Source: Lichenicoccus sp964242335
GTDB lineage: Bacteria; Pseudomonadota; Alphaproteobacteria; Acetobacterales; Acetobacteraceae
Reading direction: 5' to 3'
Length of the DNA: 64,000 bases
Assembly: GCA_964242335.1 (NCBI GenBank)
Contig: CAXTAY010000005.1
Span: forward strand, 62,001-126,000
Shown: positions 33,823 through 42,401 of the stretch, in pieces
Numbering within the stretch: the stretch's first letter is position 1
Layout: each line of letters starts with the position of its first letter
Made by a program: the position numbers and the translations under genes
Notes under the pieces: generated by a model
Told to the model about the DNA's origin: nothing
Databases searched by the model: none
Seen by the model: the letters and a program-made list of their open reading frames with translations, nothing else

Positions 33823-35697
33823 ATGGCGGACGAGGCGAAGGCGCAAGCCGGCCAGGCCGCGGACGACGGCGAGCCGCCGTCGCGCATCGAGGACTACGCG
33901 CTGATCGGCGACTGCCTCACCGGCGCCCTGGTCGCCCGCAACGGCTCGATCGACTGGCTGTGCTGGCCGCGCTTCGACAGCGACGCCTGCTTCAGCGCCC
34001 TGCTCGGCACCAGCAGGCACGGGCGCTGGCTGCTGTGCCCGCATCGCGGGCCGGACCAATCGGCGCCGCGTGTCGGCCGCAGCTATCGCGGCGACACCCT
34101 GGTGCTGGAGACGCTGTTCCATACCGAGGACGGCAGCGTCGCGTTGATCGACTTCATGCCGACCGGCCGGGAGAACTCCTCCGTGGTGCGCCGGGTCGAG
34201 GGTCGCGGCGGCCGGGTGGCGATGCGCATGGAGATCACGATGCGCTTCGACTACGGCAGCTCCGTCCCCTGGGTAACGAAGCTGGAGGAGGGCGACGGGA
34301 TCAGCGCCATCGCCGGCCCCAACCTCGTCGTGCTGCGCACCTCGGTGCCGCTGCAGGGGCGCGACCAGGCGACCTTCGCCGACTTCACCCTCGGCGACGG
34401 CGAGAGTGCGGAGTTCGCGCTGACCTGGGGACCGTCGCACCTGGCCGCGCCGGCGCCGTTCGACGTGGCCGACGCGCTGGCGCGGACGGAGGCGTTCTGG
34501 AGCGAGTGGTCCGGGCGCTGCGCCTACCAGGGCCCGTGGCGGCAGCCGGTGCTGCGCTCGCTGCTGACGCTCAAGGCGCTGACCTACGCGCCCACCGGCG
34601 GCATCATCGCCGCACTGACCACCTCGCTGCCCGAGCAGCTCCGCGGCAGCCGCAACTGGGACTACCGCTATTGCTGGCTGCGCGACGCCAGCCTGACGCT
34701 GATGGCGCTGATGATCGGCGGCTATCACGAGGAGGGCGAAGCCTGGCGCCGGTGGCTGTATCGCGCCGCCGCCGGCAGCCCGGACGAGCTGCAGATCATG
34801 TACGGCATCGGTGGCGAGCGCCGGCTCGTCGAATGGTCGCCGTCCTGGCTGCCGGGCTACGAGGGTGCGGCGCCGGTGCGCGTCGGCAACGCGGCCTCCG
34901 GGCAGGTGCAGCTCGATGTCTATGGCGAGATGATGGGCACGCTGCACATCGCGCGCTCCAGGCAGCTGGTCGAACCGCAGGCCGCCTGGTCGCTGCAGGT
35001 GCAGATCGTCGAGCATCTGGAGACGATCTGGGACCAGCCCGACGACGGCATCTGGGAGGTGCGCGGCGAGCGGCGCCACTTCACCCACTCCAAGCTGATG
35101 GCCTGGGTGGCGCTGGACCGCTCCGTCCGCGACGCCGAGAGCTACGACCTGCCGGCGCCGCTGGAGCGCTGGCGGCCGCTGCGCGAGCGCATGCACGCCG
35201 AACTCTGCGACAAGGGCTTCAGCCGTACCCGCGACAGCTTCACCCAGAGCTACGGCGGCGAGGCGCTGGATGCCAGCCTGCTGCTGATCCCGCAGGTCGG
35301 CTTCCTGCCGATCGACGATCCGCGGGTCGCCAGCACCATCGCCGCGATCGAGCGCGACCTGCTGGTGGACGGCTTCATGCTGCGCTATCGCACCGACGGC
35401 GAGGACGAGGGCGGCGACGGCCTGCCGGGCGGCGAGGGCGCGTTCCTGCCCTGCTCGTTCTGGCTGGTCGACGCCTATGCGATGCAGGGACGCCACGACG
35501 AGGCACGCGCCCTGTTCGAGCAGCTGATCGGCCTGGCGAACGACGTGGGGCTGCTGTCGGAGGAGTACGACCCGGCCGCCCGGCGTCAGGTCGGCAACTT
35601 CCCGCAGGCCTTCTCCCACTTGGCGCTGATCGGCGCGGCGCTGAACATCGAGGGGATCGGACCGGCCGAGCAGCAGGGAGCGCCGGCGGCCGCATGA
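33823..35697 (+). CDS. Glycoside hydrolase family 15 protein (glucoamylase/trehalase-like)
   Basis: 624-aa GH15 enzyme without signal peptide. The N-terminal beta domain begins RIEDYALIGDCLTGALVARNGSIDWLCWPRFDS, a segment shared by bacterial GH15 proteins, here shown as separate blocks. The (alpha/alpha)6 barrel has RNWDYRYCWLRDAS (residues about 280-293), WEVRGE with the likely general-acid Glu (near 408) and LLSEEYDP with the base Glu (near 570). Activities in this subgroup include trehalose or maltooligosaccharide hydrolysis; trehalose is plausible because many cytoplasmic members are trehalases. The gene overlaps the lipoprotein start by 4 nt (ATGA) and follows ndh, making it part of a sugar-metabolism unit that may supply glucose to Zwf. 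Confidence 0.9.
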   Translation: MADEAKAQAGQAADDGEPPSRIEDYALIGDCLTGALVARNGSIDWLCWPRFDSDACFSALLGTSRHGRWLLCPHRGPDQSAPRVGRSYRGDTLVLETLFHTEDGSVALIDFMPTGRENSSVVRRVEGRGGRVAMRMEITMRFDYGSSVPWVTKLEEGDGISAIAGPNLVVLRTSVPLQGRDQATFADFTLGDGESAEFALTWGPSHLAAPAPFDVADALARTEAFWSEWSGRCAYQGPWRQPVLRSLLTLKALTYAPTGGIIAALTTSLPEQLRGSRNWDYRYCWLRDASLTLMALMIGGYHEEGEAWRRWLYRAAAGSPDELQIMYGIGGERRLVEWSPSWLPGYEGAAPVRVGNAASGQVQLDVYGEMMGTLHIARSRQLVEPQAAWSLQVQIVEHLETIWDQPDDGIWEVRGERRHFTHSKLMAWVALDRSVRDAESYDLPAPLERWRPLRERMHAELCDKGFSRTRDSFTQSYGGEALDASLLLIPQVGFLPIDDPRVASTIAAIERDLLVDGFMLRYRTDGEDEGGDGLPGGEGAFLPCSFWLVDAYAMQGRHDEARALFEQLIGLANDVGLLSEEYDPAARRQVGNFPQAFSHLALIGAALNIEGIGPAEQQGAPAAA

Positions 35698-36809
35698 CGC
35701 CGGCGCGGGACCGCCGCCGGTCGGCCCCCGGCGCGCGTGCCGTCCTGCTGGTGCTCTCGTGCGGCTGGCTGTGCGGCTGCTTCCGGCTCGGCCCGGACCG
35801 GCTCGACCAGGATCAGCTGGGCTACTCGCGGGCGCTGGGCAACTCGGAGAAGCGGCAGACCCTGCTCAACATGGTGCGCCTGCGCTACGCCGACACGCCG
35901 ACCTTCCTCGACGCCACCCAGGTGATCTCCGGCTACCAGCTGCAGCGCGGCGTCAGCGGCGGCTTCGAGCTGTTCCCCCACGCCGATCCGAGCAGCTACC
36001 TGACCGGCTCCGGCAGCGTGCAGCTGCAGGAGAGCCCGACCTTCACCTTCCAGCCGGTGACCGGCGACCAGTTCGCGCAGAGCTTCCTGCGGCCGCTGGC
36101 GCCCGCCGACCTGCTGCCGCTGGCGATGGGCGGCCTGCCGGTCGACGTGCTGCTGCGGCTCAGCGTGCAGTCGGTGAACGCGCTGCAGAATGCCTCCGCC
36201 CTGACCAGTGCCGGCGCTTCCGGCTCGCCGGCGTTCTTCCTGCTGCTGTACGACCTGCGCCTGCTGCAGATCGCCGGACTGGTCGGCATACAGTTCGAAC
36301 GCAGCGCCAAGGGCGCCCTGGAGAAGCACGACAGGGGTACGGGTCGTATCTACCTGGCGATCGGCCGCACCCGGGATCCGCGGCTGCGCCCGGTGGTGGC
36401 CGAGGTGAAGCGGATGCTCGGCCTGTCGCCGGCCGCCCGCGAGGCGGAGGTGATCTACGGCCGTGCTCCGACCGCTCCGGGGCAGGTGGCGATCCTGACC
36501 CGCTCGATGCTCGGGGTGCTGGGCCAGCTCGCCTTCCAGATCGAGGTGTCGCCCGAGGACATCGCCGGCGGCCGGACCATGGCGACGGTGGGCGAGACTG
36601 GGATGGAGCGTCGACCGACGGTGATGGTGCATTCGGGTCCCGCGGCACCGGCGGACGCGTTCACCGCGGTGCAGTACCAGCGCCGGTGGTTCTGGGTGGC
36701 GGACGACGATTTCGACAGCAAGCTCGCCTTCACGATGCTGCAGATCCTGCTCTCGCTGGCCAAGACCAGCAGCGCCCCGGGCACCGTGATCACCATCCCG
36801 GCCGGCTGA
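35694..36809 (+). CDS. Conserved lipoprotein, function unknown
   Basis: 371 aa. The N-terminus has basic residues, a short hydrophobic stretch and the lipobox LCGC, so it is exported and lipidated. The body begins LGYSRALGNSEKRQTLLNMVRLRYADTPTFLD; the pattern of a sorted-out helix with MVRLRYxDxPxFLDxxxVI is typical of a widespread proteobacterial family without an assigned job. No catalytic motif is visible. The start overlaps the GH15 stop, so it is translated together with the sugar genes, and it precedes the EmrB-type gene by 144 nt. A periplasmic or outer-membrane structural role is possible. Confidence 0.78.
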   Translation: MTPARDRRRSAPGARAVLLVLSCGWLCGCFRLGPDRLDQDQLGYSRALGNSEKRQTLLNMVRLRYADTPTFLDATQVISGYQLQRGVSGGFELFPHADPSSYLTGSGSVQLQESPTFTFQPVTGDQFAQSFLRPLAPADLLPLAMGGLPVDVLLRLSVQSVNALQNASALTSAGASGSPAFFLLLYDLRLLQIAGLVGIQFERSAKGALEKHDRGTGRIYLAIGRTRDPRLRPVVAEVKRMLGLSPAAREAEVIYGRAPTAPGQVAILTRSMLGVLGQLAFQIEVSPEDIAGGRTMATVGETGMERRPTVMVHSGPAAPADAFTAVQYQRRWFWVADDDFDSKLAFTMLQILLSLAKTSSAPGTVITIPAG

Positions 36810-36953
36810 GGTCCGGGCGCGTGGCGCCCCCGGCGCGGATTCTCGTGCCGCTTCGAGAAACGCCGGCGGCGGCGGCGGCGTTCCTGGGGCAGAGCCGTTG
36901 TGGTCGGAAAGGCGTCCCTGCGTCCGCGTCCGCGCTCCTCATCCGGAGGTCGA

Positions 36954-38504
36954 ATGGAGATCAGGCCGCTGGTCGGGCTGCTGGGCGTGCTGATCGCGGC
37001 TCTCACCTCGGAGTTCAACGACCAGGTGACGTCGATCGCGCTGGTCGACGTGCGCGGCGGGCTCGGCATCAGCAGCGATCCGGGAACCTGGATCACGAGC
37101 CTGTACGCGACCGGCCAGGTGATCGGGATGGCCTTCTCGCCCTGGTGGTCGGTGACGATGACGGTGCGGCGCTGGGCGCTCGGCTCGATCGCGCTGTGCT
37201 GCGTGATCACGCTGTGCATCCCGTGGACCGCCAACCTCACGCTGCTGTACGGGCTGCGCTTCCTGCAGGGCTTCTCCGGCGGCCTGCTCATCCCGCTGCT
37301 GCTGGTCGTGGGCTTGCGCGTGCTGGCGCCGCCGATCCGGCTGTACGGCCTCGCCGCCTATGCGCTGACGACGACGTTCGGACCCAACATGGGTGCCACG
37401 CTGGCGGCGCTCTGGACCGACATCGTGGACTGGCACTTCGTCTTCCTCGAGACGCTGCCGCTGTGCGCGATCAGCGGCGTGCTGGTGTGGTACGGCGTGC
37501 AGCAGGACGCGCCGCAGTACCAGCGGCTGCGGCAGTTCGACTGGCGCGGGTCGCTGCTCATCATCATCGGCCTCGGCGCCTTCACCACGTTGCTGGAGCA
37601 GGGCGATCGCTACGACTGGTTCAACTCGCAGACGATCTGCGTGCTGGCGCTGGTCAGCGTCGTGGCGCTGCCGCTGCTCGTGCTCAACGAGTTGCTGCAC
37701 CCGTTGCCGCTGTTCGGCTTCTTCCTGCTGAAGCGGCGCAACATCGCCTACGGGCTGATCGCGCTGGTCACCTTCCTGCTGCTCAACCTGTCCTCGTCGA
37801 CGCTGCCCCTCACCTTCCTGCGCGAGGTCGGCGGCTACCGGCCGCTGCAATCGCAGCTGGTGACGCTGCAGATCGCGCTGGCGCAGCTGGTGATGCTGCC
37901 GGCGCTCGCGGTGCTGCTGAACTTCGAGCGCGTCGATGCGCGCGTGGTCAGCTTCATCGGCATGGCCTGCGTGCTGACCGCCTGCCTCGGCAACGTCCTG
38001 CTGACCAGCGTGGTGCAGGGCGGCGGGTTCCTGATCTGGCAAGCGTTCGAGGCGGTCGGACAGCCGATGATCATCATGCCTCTGCTGATGATGACCACCA
38101 ACGCGATCCAGAAGCCTGAGGAGGGCCCGCTGGGATCCGGGCTGATCAACTCGGCGCGCGGGCTGGCGGAGCCGGTCAGCGTCTGGCTGCTGCAGCTGAT
38201 CGTGCGCTGGCGCGGCGGGCTGCACTACAACCGGATCGTCGACCAGTCCGGCCAGGGCCGCTACAGCGTGATCCAGGGGCAGGGGCTGTTGCCCGGCAAC
38301 GCACTGCCGCTGCAGCCGGACGGGCAACCGGCCTTCCCGGGCAGCCTGACCCTGTTCAGCGCCGAGGTGCAGCTGCAGGCGACGGTGCTGACGCTGAGCG
38401 ACGCCTTCCTGGTGGTGGCGGGGCTGACCGTCGCGCTGATGGTGGTGGTGGTGGTGCTGCCGGTGCGCACCTACCCGCCGCGCATCGCGCTGGCGAAGAA
38501 ATAG
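36954..38504 (+). CDS. DHA2-family drug:H+ antiporter (EmrB-like)
   Basis: 516-aa inner-membrane protein with about fourteen hydrophobic segments, the DHA2 layout of EmrB. The first helix contains an acidic residue (ALTSEFNDQVTSIAL) where EmrB has the conserved LDxTIVNVAL-like motif; the large extracytoplasmic loop near residues 410-450 (NRIVDQSGQGRYSV, LQPDGQPAFPG) also fits. ATG 36954 is firmly supported by a perfect GGAGGT at 36945-36950, so the upstream in-frame start at 36900 is rejected. It is followed by an EmrA-type adaptor and a NodT-type channel. Confidence 0.9.
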   Translation: MEIRPLVGLLGVLIAALTSEFNDQVTSIALVDVRGGLGISSDPGTWITSLYATGQVIGMAFSPWWSVTMTVRRWALGSIALCCVITLCIPWTANLTLLYGLRFLQGFSGGLLIPLLLVVGLRVLAPPIRLYGLAAYALTTTFGPNMGATLAALWTDIVDWHFVFLETLPLCAISGVLVWYGVQQDAPQYQRLRQFDWRGSLLIIIGLGAFTTLLEQGDRYDWFNSQTICVLALVSVVALPLLVLNELLHPLPLFGFFLLKRRNIAYGLIALVTFLLLNLSSSTLPLTFLREVGGYRPLQSQLVTLQIALAQLVMLPALAVLLNFERVDARVVSFIGMACVLTACLGNVLLTSVVQGGGFLIWQAFEAVGQPMIIMPLLMMTTNAIQKPEEGPLGSGLINSARGLAEPVSVWLLQLIVRWRGGLHYNRIVDQSGQGRYSVIQGQGLLPGNALPLQPDGQPAFPGSLTLFSAEVQLQATVLTLSDAFLVVAGLTVALMVVVVVLPVRTYPPRIALAKK

Positions 38505-38518
38505 CGGAAGCGGGAACC

Positions 38519-39694
38519 ATGGCGGACGACGAGCATGACGGTGGCAAGGGCCACGCGGACGGGAAGCCGCCGCCGCAGGCCGACAAGAAGCAGGACGACA
38601 AGAAGCAGGACGAGAAGCAGAGCCCGATGCCGCGCTGGCCCTGGTTCGTGGCCGGCGTCATCGTGCTCGGCTTCATCGCCGTGGTGCTCGCGGTCATCTT
38701 CCTGCCGGCGACGTCGGTGTGGACCGACGACGCCTACGTCGCCGCGCACTACGCCACCATCGCGCCGCGCATCTCCGGTCAGATCGCCACCGTCGACGTG
38801 GACGACAACCAGCCGGTGCGCGCCGGCCAGGTGCTGAGCACGATCGACGACCGCGACTTCCGCACCGCACTCGCCAGCGACGAGGCGCTGCTGTCGCGCG
38901 ACCAGGCGCAGGCCGCCGACGACGCCGCCCAGATCGCGCGTCTGCCGTCGCAGATCGCGCAGTCGCAGGCGAACTTGGTCTCGTCCTCGGCACAGCTCGG
39001 CTTCGCCCAGGCCAATGCGAAGCGCTACCGCAACCTCGCCAGCACCGGCGCCGGCAGCTTCCAGGAGCGACAGCAGGCCGACACGGCGCTGCGTCAGGCG
39101 GAAGCCTCGGTCGCCGGCGAGCAGGCGATGCTGGACTCGACGCAGCACCAGCTGCCGATCCTGCAGGCGCAGTATGCCTCGGCGCTGTCGACGGTGCAGG
39201 CGGACCGGGCGCAGGTGGCGCAGGCGCGGCTGAACCTGTCCTACACCCGCATCCTGGCGCCGGTGGACGGCGTCGTCGGCGAGCGCGGCGTGCAGGTCGG
39301 CAACTATGTCGGCCCCGGCGCGGCGCTGATGGCGGTGGTGCCGCTCGACCAGATCTATATCGTCGCGAACTACCGCGAGCTGGCGTTGCGGCACGTGCTG
39401 CCCGGCCAGCACGTGCGCATCCACGTGGACGCCTACGATCTCAGGCTCGACGGCGTCGTGCAGAGCGTGCCGCCGGCCTCCGGGGCCGCCTTCGCGCCGA
39501 TCCAGCCGAACAACGCCACCGGCAACTTCACCAAGATCGTGCAGCGCCTGCCGGTGAAGATCCTGGTGGCACCTGGCCAGAACGAGGCGCGGCTGCTGCG
39601 CCTCGGCTTCTCGGTCGAGACGACGATCGAGACCGGGCTCGCCGACGTCAGGGGCCAGCAGCGCGACACGCCGATGCGCGTGACGGCGCGCTGA
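38519..39694 (+). CDS. HlyD/EmrA-family adaptor
   Basis: 391-aa adaptor. A highly charged cytoplasmic tail (lysine/aspartate/glutamine-rich, residues 1-35) is followed by one TM helix (FVAGVIVLGFIAVVLAVIF). Next are the first lipoyl half (DDAYVAAHYATIAPRISGQI), a coiled-coil hairpin of about 110 residues (STGAGSFQERQQADTALR) and the second lipoyl half (TRILAPVDGVVGERGVQVGNYV). It sits 14 nt behind the DHA2 carrier and 3 nt before the outer-membrane channel, completing an EmrAB-TolC-type system. The charged tail is longer than in EmrA. Confidence 0.9.
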   Translation: MADDEHDGGKGHADGKPPPQADKKQDDKKQDEKQSPMPRWPWFVAGVIVLGFIAVVLAVIFLPATSVWTDDAYVAAHYATIAPRISGQIATVDVDDNQPVRAGQVLSTIDDRDFRTALASDEALLSRDQAQAADDAAQIARLPSQIAQSQANLVSSSAQLGFAQANAKRYRNLASTGAGSFQERQQADTALRQAEASVAGEQAMLDSTQHQLPILQAQYASALSTVQADRAQVAQARLNLSYTRILAPVDGVVGERGVQVGNYVGPGAALMAVVPLDQIYIVANYRELALRHVLPGQHVRIHVDAYDLRLDGVVQSVPPASGAAFAPIQPNNATGNFTKIVQRLPVKILVAPGQNEARLLRLGFSVETTIETGLADVRGQQRDTPMRVTAR

Positions 39695-39696
39695 GC

Positions 39697-41169
39697 GTGC
39701 CGGTGTCGCCCGATCACCCGCCGCGGCCGCGCGCCCGGCGCGCGGTCCTGCGCTCCGCGCTCGCGGCGGTGCTGCTGGGCGGCTGCACGGTCGGTCCGGA
39801 TTTCCATCGGCCGGACGCCTCCGCCTCCTGGTGGGGAGCGGAGCCGAAGCAGGTCGCCAGCCTGACCACCTATGGCGGGGTGGTGGACGCGCTCTGGTGG
39901 GACTCGTTCCGGGATCCCGAGCTCTCGGCGCTGGTCGGACGGCTGGCGCGGCAGAACCTCGACCTGCAGGCGGCCGCCGAGCAGGTGCAGCAGGGCCGGG
40001 CGCAACGACAGATCGCCGCGTCGCAGGGCCTGCCCAACCTCGATGCCAACGGCTCGTACGAACGCCTGCGGCTGAACCCGCAGATCCTGCAGACCCTGGT
40101 CCTCCCAGCACCCGGCGCGCCGGTGGCATTCGACCTGTGGCAGGACAGCCTGTCGTCATCGTGGGAGGTCGACCTGTTCGGGCGGGTGCGGCGGGAGGTC
40201 GAGGCGCAGCAGGCCAACACCGAGGCCGCGATCGAGGCGCGGCACGCCATCGCGTTGATGGCGATCTCCGACCTGGCCCAGGACTACATGCAGCTGCGCG
40301 GCACCCAGGCGATGGAGGCGATCACAGAGGCCAGCCTCGCGGACGCCGAGCGCAACGCGGCACTGGTGCGCAACCAGTTCGCCAACGGCGTCGGCACCAC
40401 GCTCGACATCGCGAACGCGGAGGCGCAGCGGGCGACGATCGCCTCCAGCCTGTCGCCGCTGCGCACCAACGAGGCGCGGCTGATCAACGCGATCGGCGTC
40501 CTGCTGGCACTGCCGCCGCGGACGCTGCAGGGCGAGCTGATGCGGCCGGCGCGGCAGCCGCCGGTGCCGCCGTCGGTGCCGGTCGGCTTGCCGGGCGAGC
40601 TGGCACGGCGGCGTCCCGACGTGCGCCTGGCGGAGGCGCGGCTGCACGCGGCGACCGCCGAGACCGGCGTGGCGATCGCCAACTTCTATCCCGACGTGCG
40701 GCTGACCGGGCAGATCGGCACCCAGTCGCTGCAGTTCCCGCAGGCCTTCAACCTGTATTCGGGCTTCTACATGGTCGGGCCCTCGATCGACGTGCCGATC
40801 TTCGAGGGCGGGCGGCTGCGCGCCACGCTGCGTCTGCGCCGCTCGCAGCAGCGGCAGGCGGCGATCAGCTTCCGGAGCACCGTGCTGCAGGCCTGGCAGG
40901 ACGTGGACGACGCGCTGACCGCCTACGCCCAGGCGCAGCAGCAGCGGCTGCAGATCGCCGAGGCGGTGCGGCAGAACCAGATCGCGCTGGCGGCGGCACG
41001 TCAGCGCTACCGGCAGGGTGCGGTGGACTTCCTCAACGTGCTCACGGCGCAGAACGCTCTGCTGCAGAGCCGCGACTCGCTGGTCAACAGCGACGCCCAG
41101 ATCGAGACCGACCTGGTGGCGCTGTACCGGGCGCTCGGCGGAGGCTGGCAGATCGCGGACCTTCGCTAG
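39697..41169 (+). CDS. NodT-family outer-membrane efflux lipoprotein
   Basis: 490 aa. The signal region has an arginine-rich start, hydrophobic ALAAVLLGGC lipobox and TVGPDFHRP immediately after the Cys, the signature of NodT/OprM channels. Two pseudo-repeats are visible: first WWDSFRDPELSALVGRL to LFGRVRREVEAQQ; second LARRRPDVRLAEARLHAATAETGVAIANFYP to FEGGRLRATL and QGAVDFLNVLTAQNALL. Start codon options are GTG 39697 or GTG 39703, both immediately after the adaptor stop. It supplies the outer-membrane exit for the DHA2 pump. It is distinct from the other OMF gene at 24446, with a different linker and lipobox. Confidence 0.9.
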   Translation: MPVSPDHPPRPRARRAVLRSALAAVLLGGCTVGPDFHRPDASASWWGAEPKQVASLTTYGGVVDALWWDSFRDPELSALVGRLARQNLDLQAAAEQVQQGRAQRQIAASQGLPNLDANGSYERLRLNPQILQTLVLPAPGAPVAFDLWQDSLSSSWEVDLFGRVRREVEAQQANTEAAIEARHAIALMAISDLAQDYMQLRGTQAMEAITEASLADAERNAALVRNQFANGVGTTLDIANAEAQRATIASSLSPLRTNEARLINAIGVLLALPPRTLQGELMRPARQPPVPPSVPVGLPGELARRRPDVRLAEARLHAATAETGVAIANFYPDVRLTGQIGTQSLQFPQAFNLYSGFYMVGPSIDVPIFEGGRLRATLRLRRSQQRQAAISFRSTVLQAWQDVDDALTAYAQAQQQRLQIAEAVRQNQIALAAARQRYRQGAVDFLNVLTAQNALLQSRDSLVNSDAQIETDLVALYRALGGGWQIADLR

Positions 41170-41209
41170 CCTTCCCTGCAGGCTGACGATCGGGCGGCGA
41201 GCCTGCCGG

Positions 41210-42340
41210 TCAGTCGAGCAGCCAGCGCAGCGAGCGGCGCAGCGACGCGGTGCCGTCGGTCTCGAACCATCTTCCGTGCGCGAACACGACGCGTTCGGGC
41301 TGCAGCGCCAGCAGACGCTCCGCGGCACTCGCGGCATCCTGGCGCCGCAGCTTGATCATGGCGCGTAGGTAGGGAGGCGGCATCCCGTCCGGGGCGGCGC
41401 TTCCGAAGGCGCGTGCCACCGGCCGCATCGGCGGCGGCAGCTTCTCCGCCTCGAGGTTGAGCACGAGGTCGGTCAGCACCAGCGTGCGCGTCGGCTGGTG
41501 GAACAGCGCCACCTCGCGGAAGCCCAGGCCGCCCGCGATCGTCACCAGCTCGATGACGCCGCCCCAGGCCGACGGGGCCTGCTCCGGCAGGTCGTGTTCG
41601 AGCCGCACGCCGCTCTTCCGCACCTGGGACCGCTCGCGCAGACCGGGCGCCGCCCAGGTGACCGCCTCCGGACAGGCATCCTGCCAGCCCTGGAGGAAGG
41701 TCCAGTGCGCGACGTTGGGGGCGACCAGGTGACGGATCCGGCCGAGCGCTTCGAGCTCCTGCTTCAGCTGCAGGCTGAACCGGGTCGGCGAATGCAGCAG
41801 CAGGTCGCCGTCCGGCAGCCGGATCACCGTCATGCGCGCCGGCAGCACCGCCCCGAGCATGCCCGGCAGCAGGCTGTCGACGACGAACAGGTCGTCCGCG
41901 ACCGGCTTGGGCGTGTCGAGCGGCGGGTAGCCGGCCGCGTCGGACTGGGTCGCGGCACCATCCAGCAGCCGCTGCACCGGACCGGAGCCCTGGCCGGGAC
42001 CGCTGAGCGGTGTTGCGCTGCTAAGAGCGACCACGGCGAGCTCGGAGACGCCGAGCCCGAACAGCAGCGCGCGCGTCCCGACCGGCTGGCGGCGCATCAG
42101 GATGGCGGCGGCGCAGAAGCCGGCGCCGCCGAGGGCGTCGAGCGCCAGATGCTGCCGCATACTCAGCCGCGGCTGCAGGCCACCCTCGTAGTCGGTCAGC
42201 CCGGCATAGGTCGCGTGGCCGAGTGCCGCGATGCCGAGCAGGCGCCGCACCGCGGGCGGCAGCGACCGCGCACGGGTCAAACTCCCGACCAGCGAGACGA
42301 CCGAGTAGTCGACGAGTCCGTGCGCGCGGGTGGAGATCAT
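41210..42340 (-). CDS. Membrane protein with C-terminal DUF4336-like metallo-hydrolase fold
   Basis: 376-aa two-part protein. Residues 1 to about 125 hold several hydrophobic segments typical of a small four-helix integral membrane domain. Residues about 160-376 match DUF4336: RMTVIRLPDGDLLLHSPT, APNVAHWTFLQGW, then VLTDLVLNL and VVFAHGRW. This family is a degenerate metallo-beta-lactamase fold; His of AHWTF, Asp of LTDLV and His of FAHGRW may still bind metal, but the HxHxDH core is lacking. The membrane-hydrolase fusion suggests action on a membrane-associated substrate. It is 61 nt downstream of the DGT-repeat gene on the same strand and may be cotranscribed with it. Confidence 0.75.
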   Translation of the reverse strand: MISTRAHGLVDYSVVSLVGSLTRARSLPPAVRRLLGIAALGHATYAGLTDYEGGLQPRLSMRQHLALDALGGAGFCAAAILMRRQPVGTRALLFGLGVSELAVVALSSATPLSGPGQGSGPVQRLLDGAATQSDAAGYPPLDTPKPVADDLFVVDSLLPGMLGAVLPARMTVIRLPDGDLLLHSPTRFSLQLKQELEALGRIRHLVAPNVAHWTFLQGWQDACPEAVTWAAPGLRERSQVRKSGVRLEHDLPEQAPSAWGGVIELVTIAGGLGFREVALFHQPTRTLVLTDLVLNLEAEKLPPPMRPVARAFGSAAPDGMPPPYLRAMIKLRRQDAASAAERLLALQPERVVFAHGRWFETDGTASLRRSLRWLLD

Positions 42341-42401
42341 GAGCGGTTTCCTGGCTGCCGTACCGGAGGCAACGGCACAGCAGCGTCACGGATGCCTCGG
42401 C

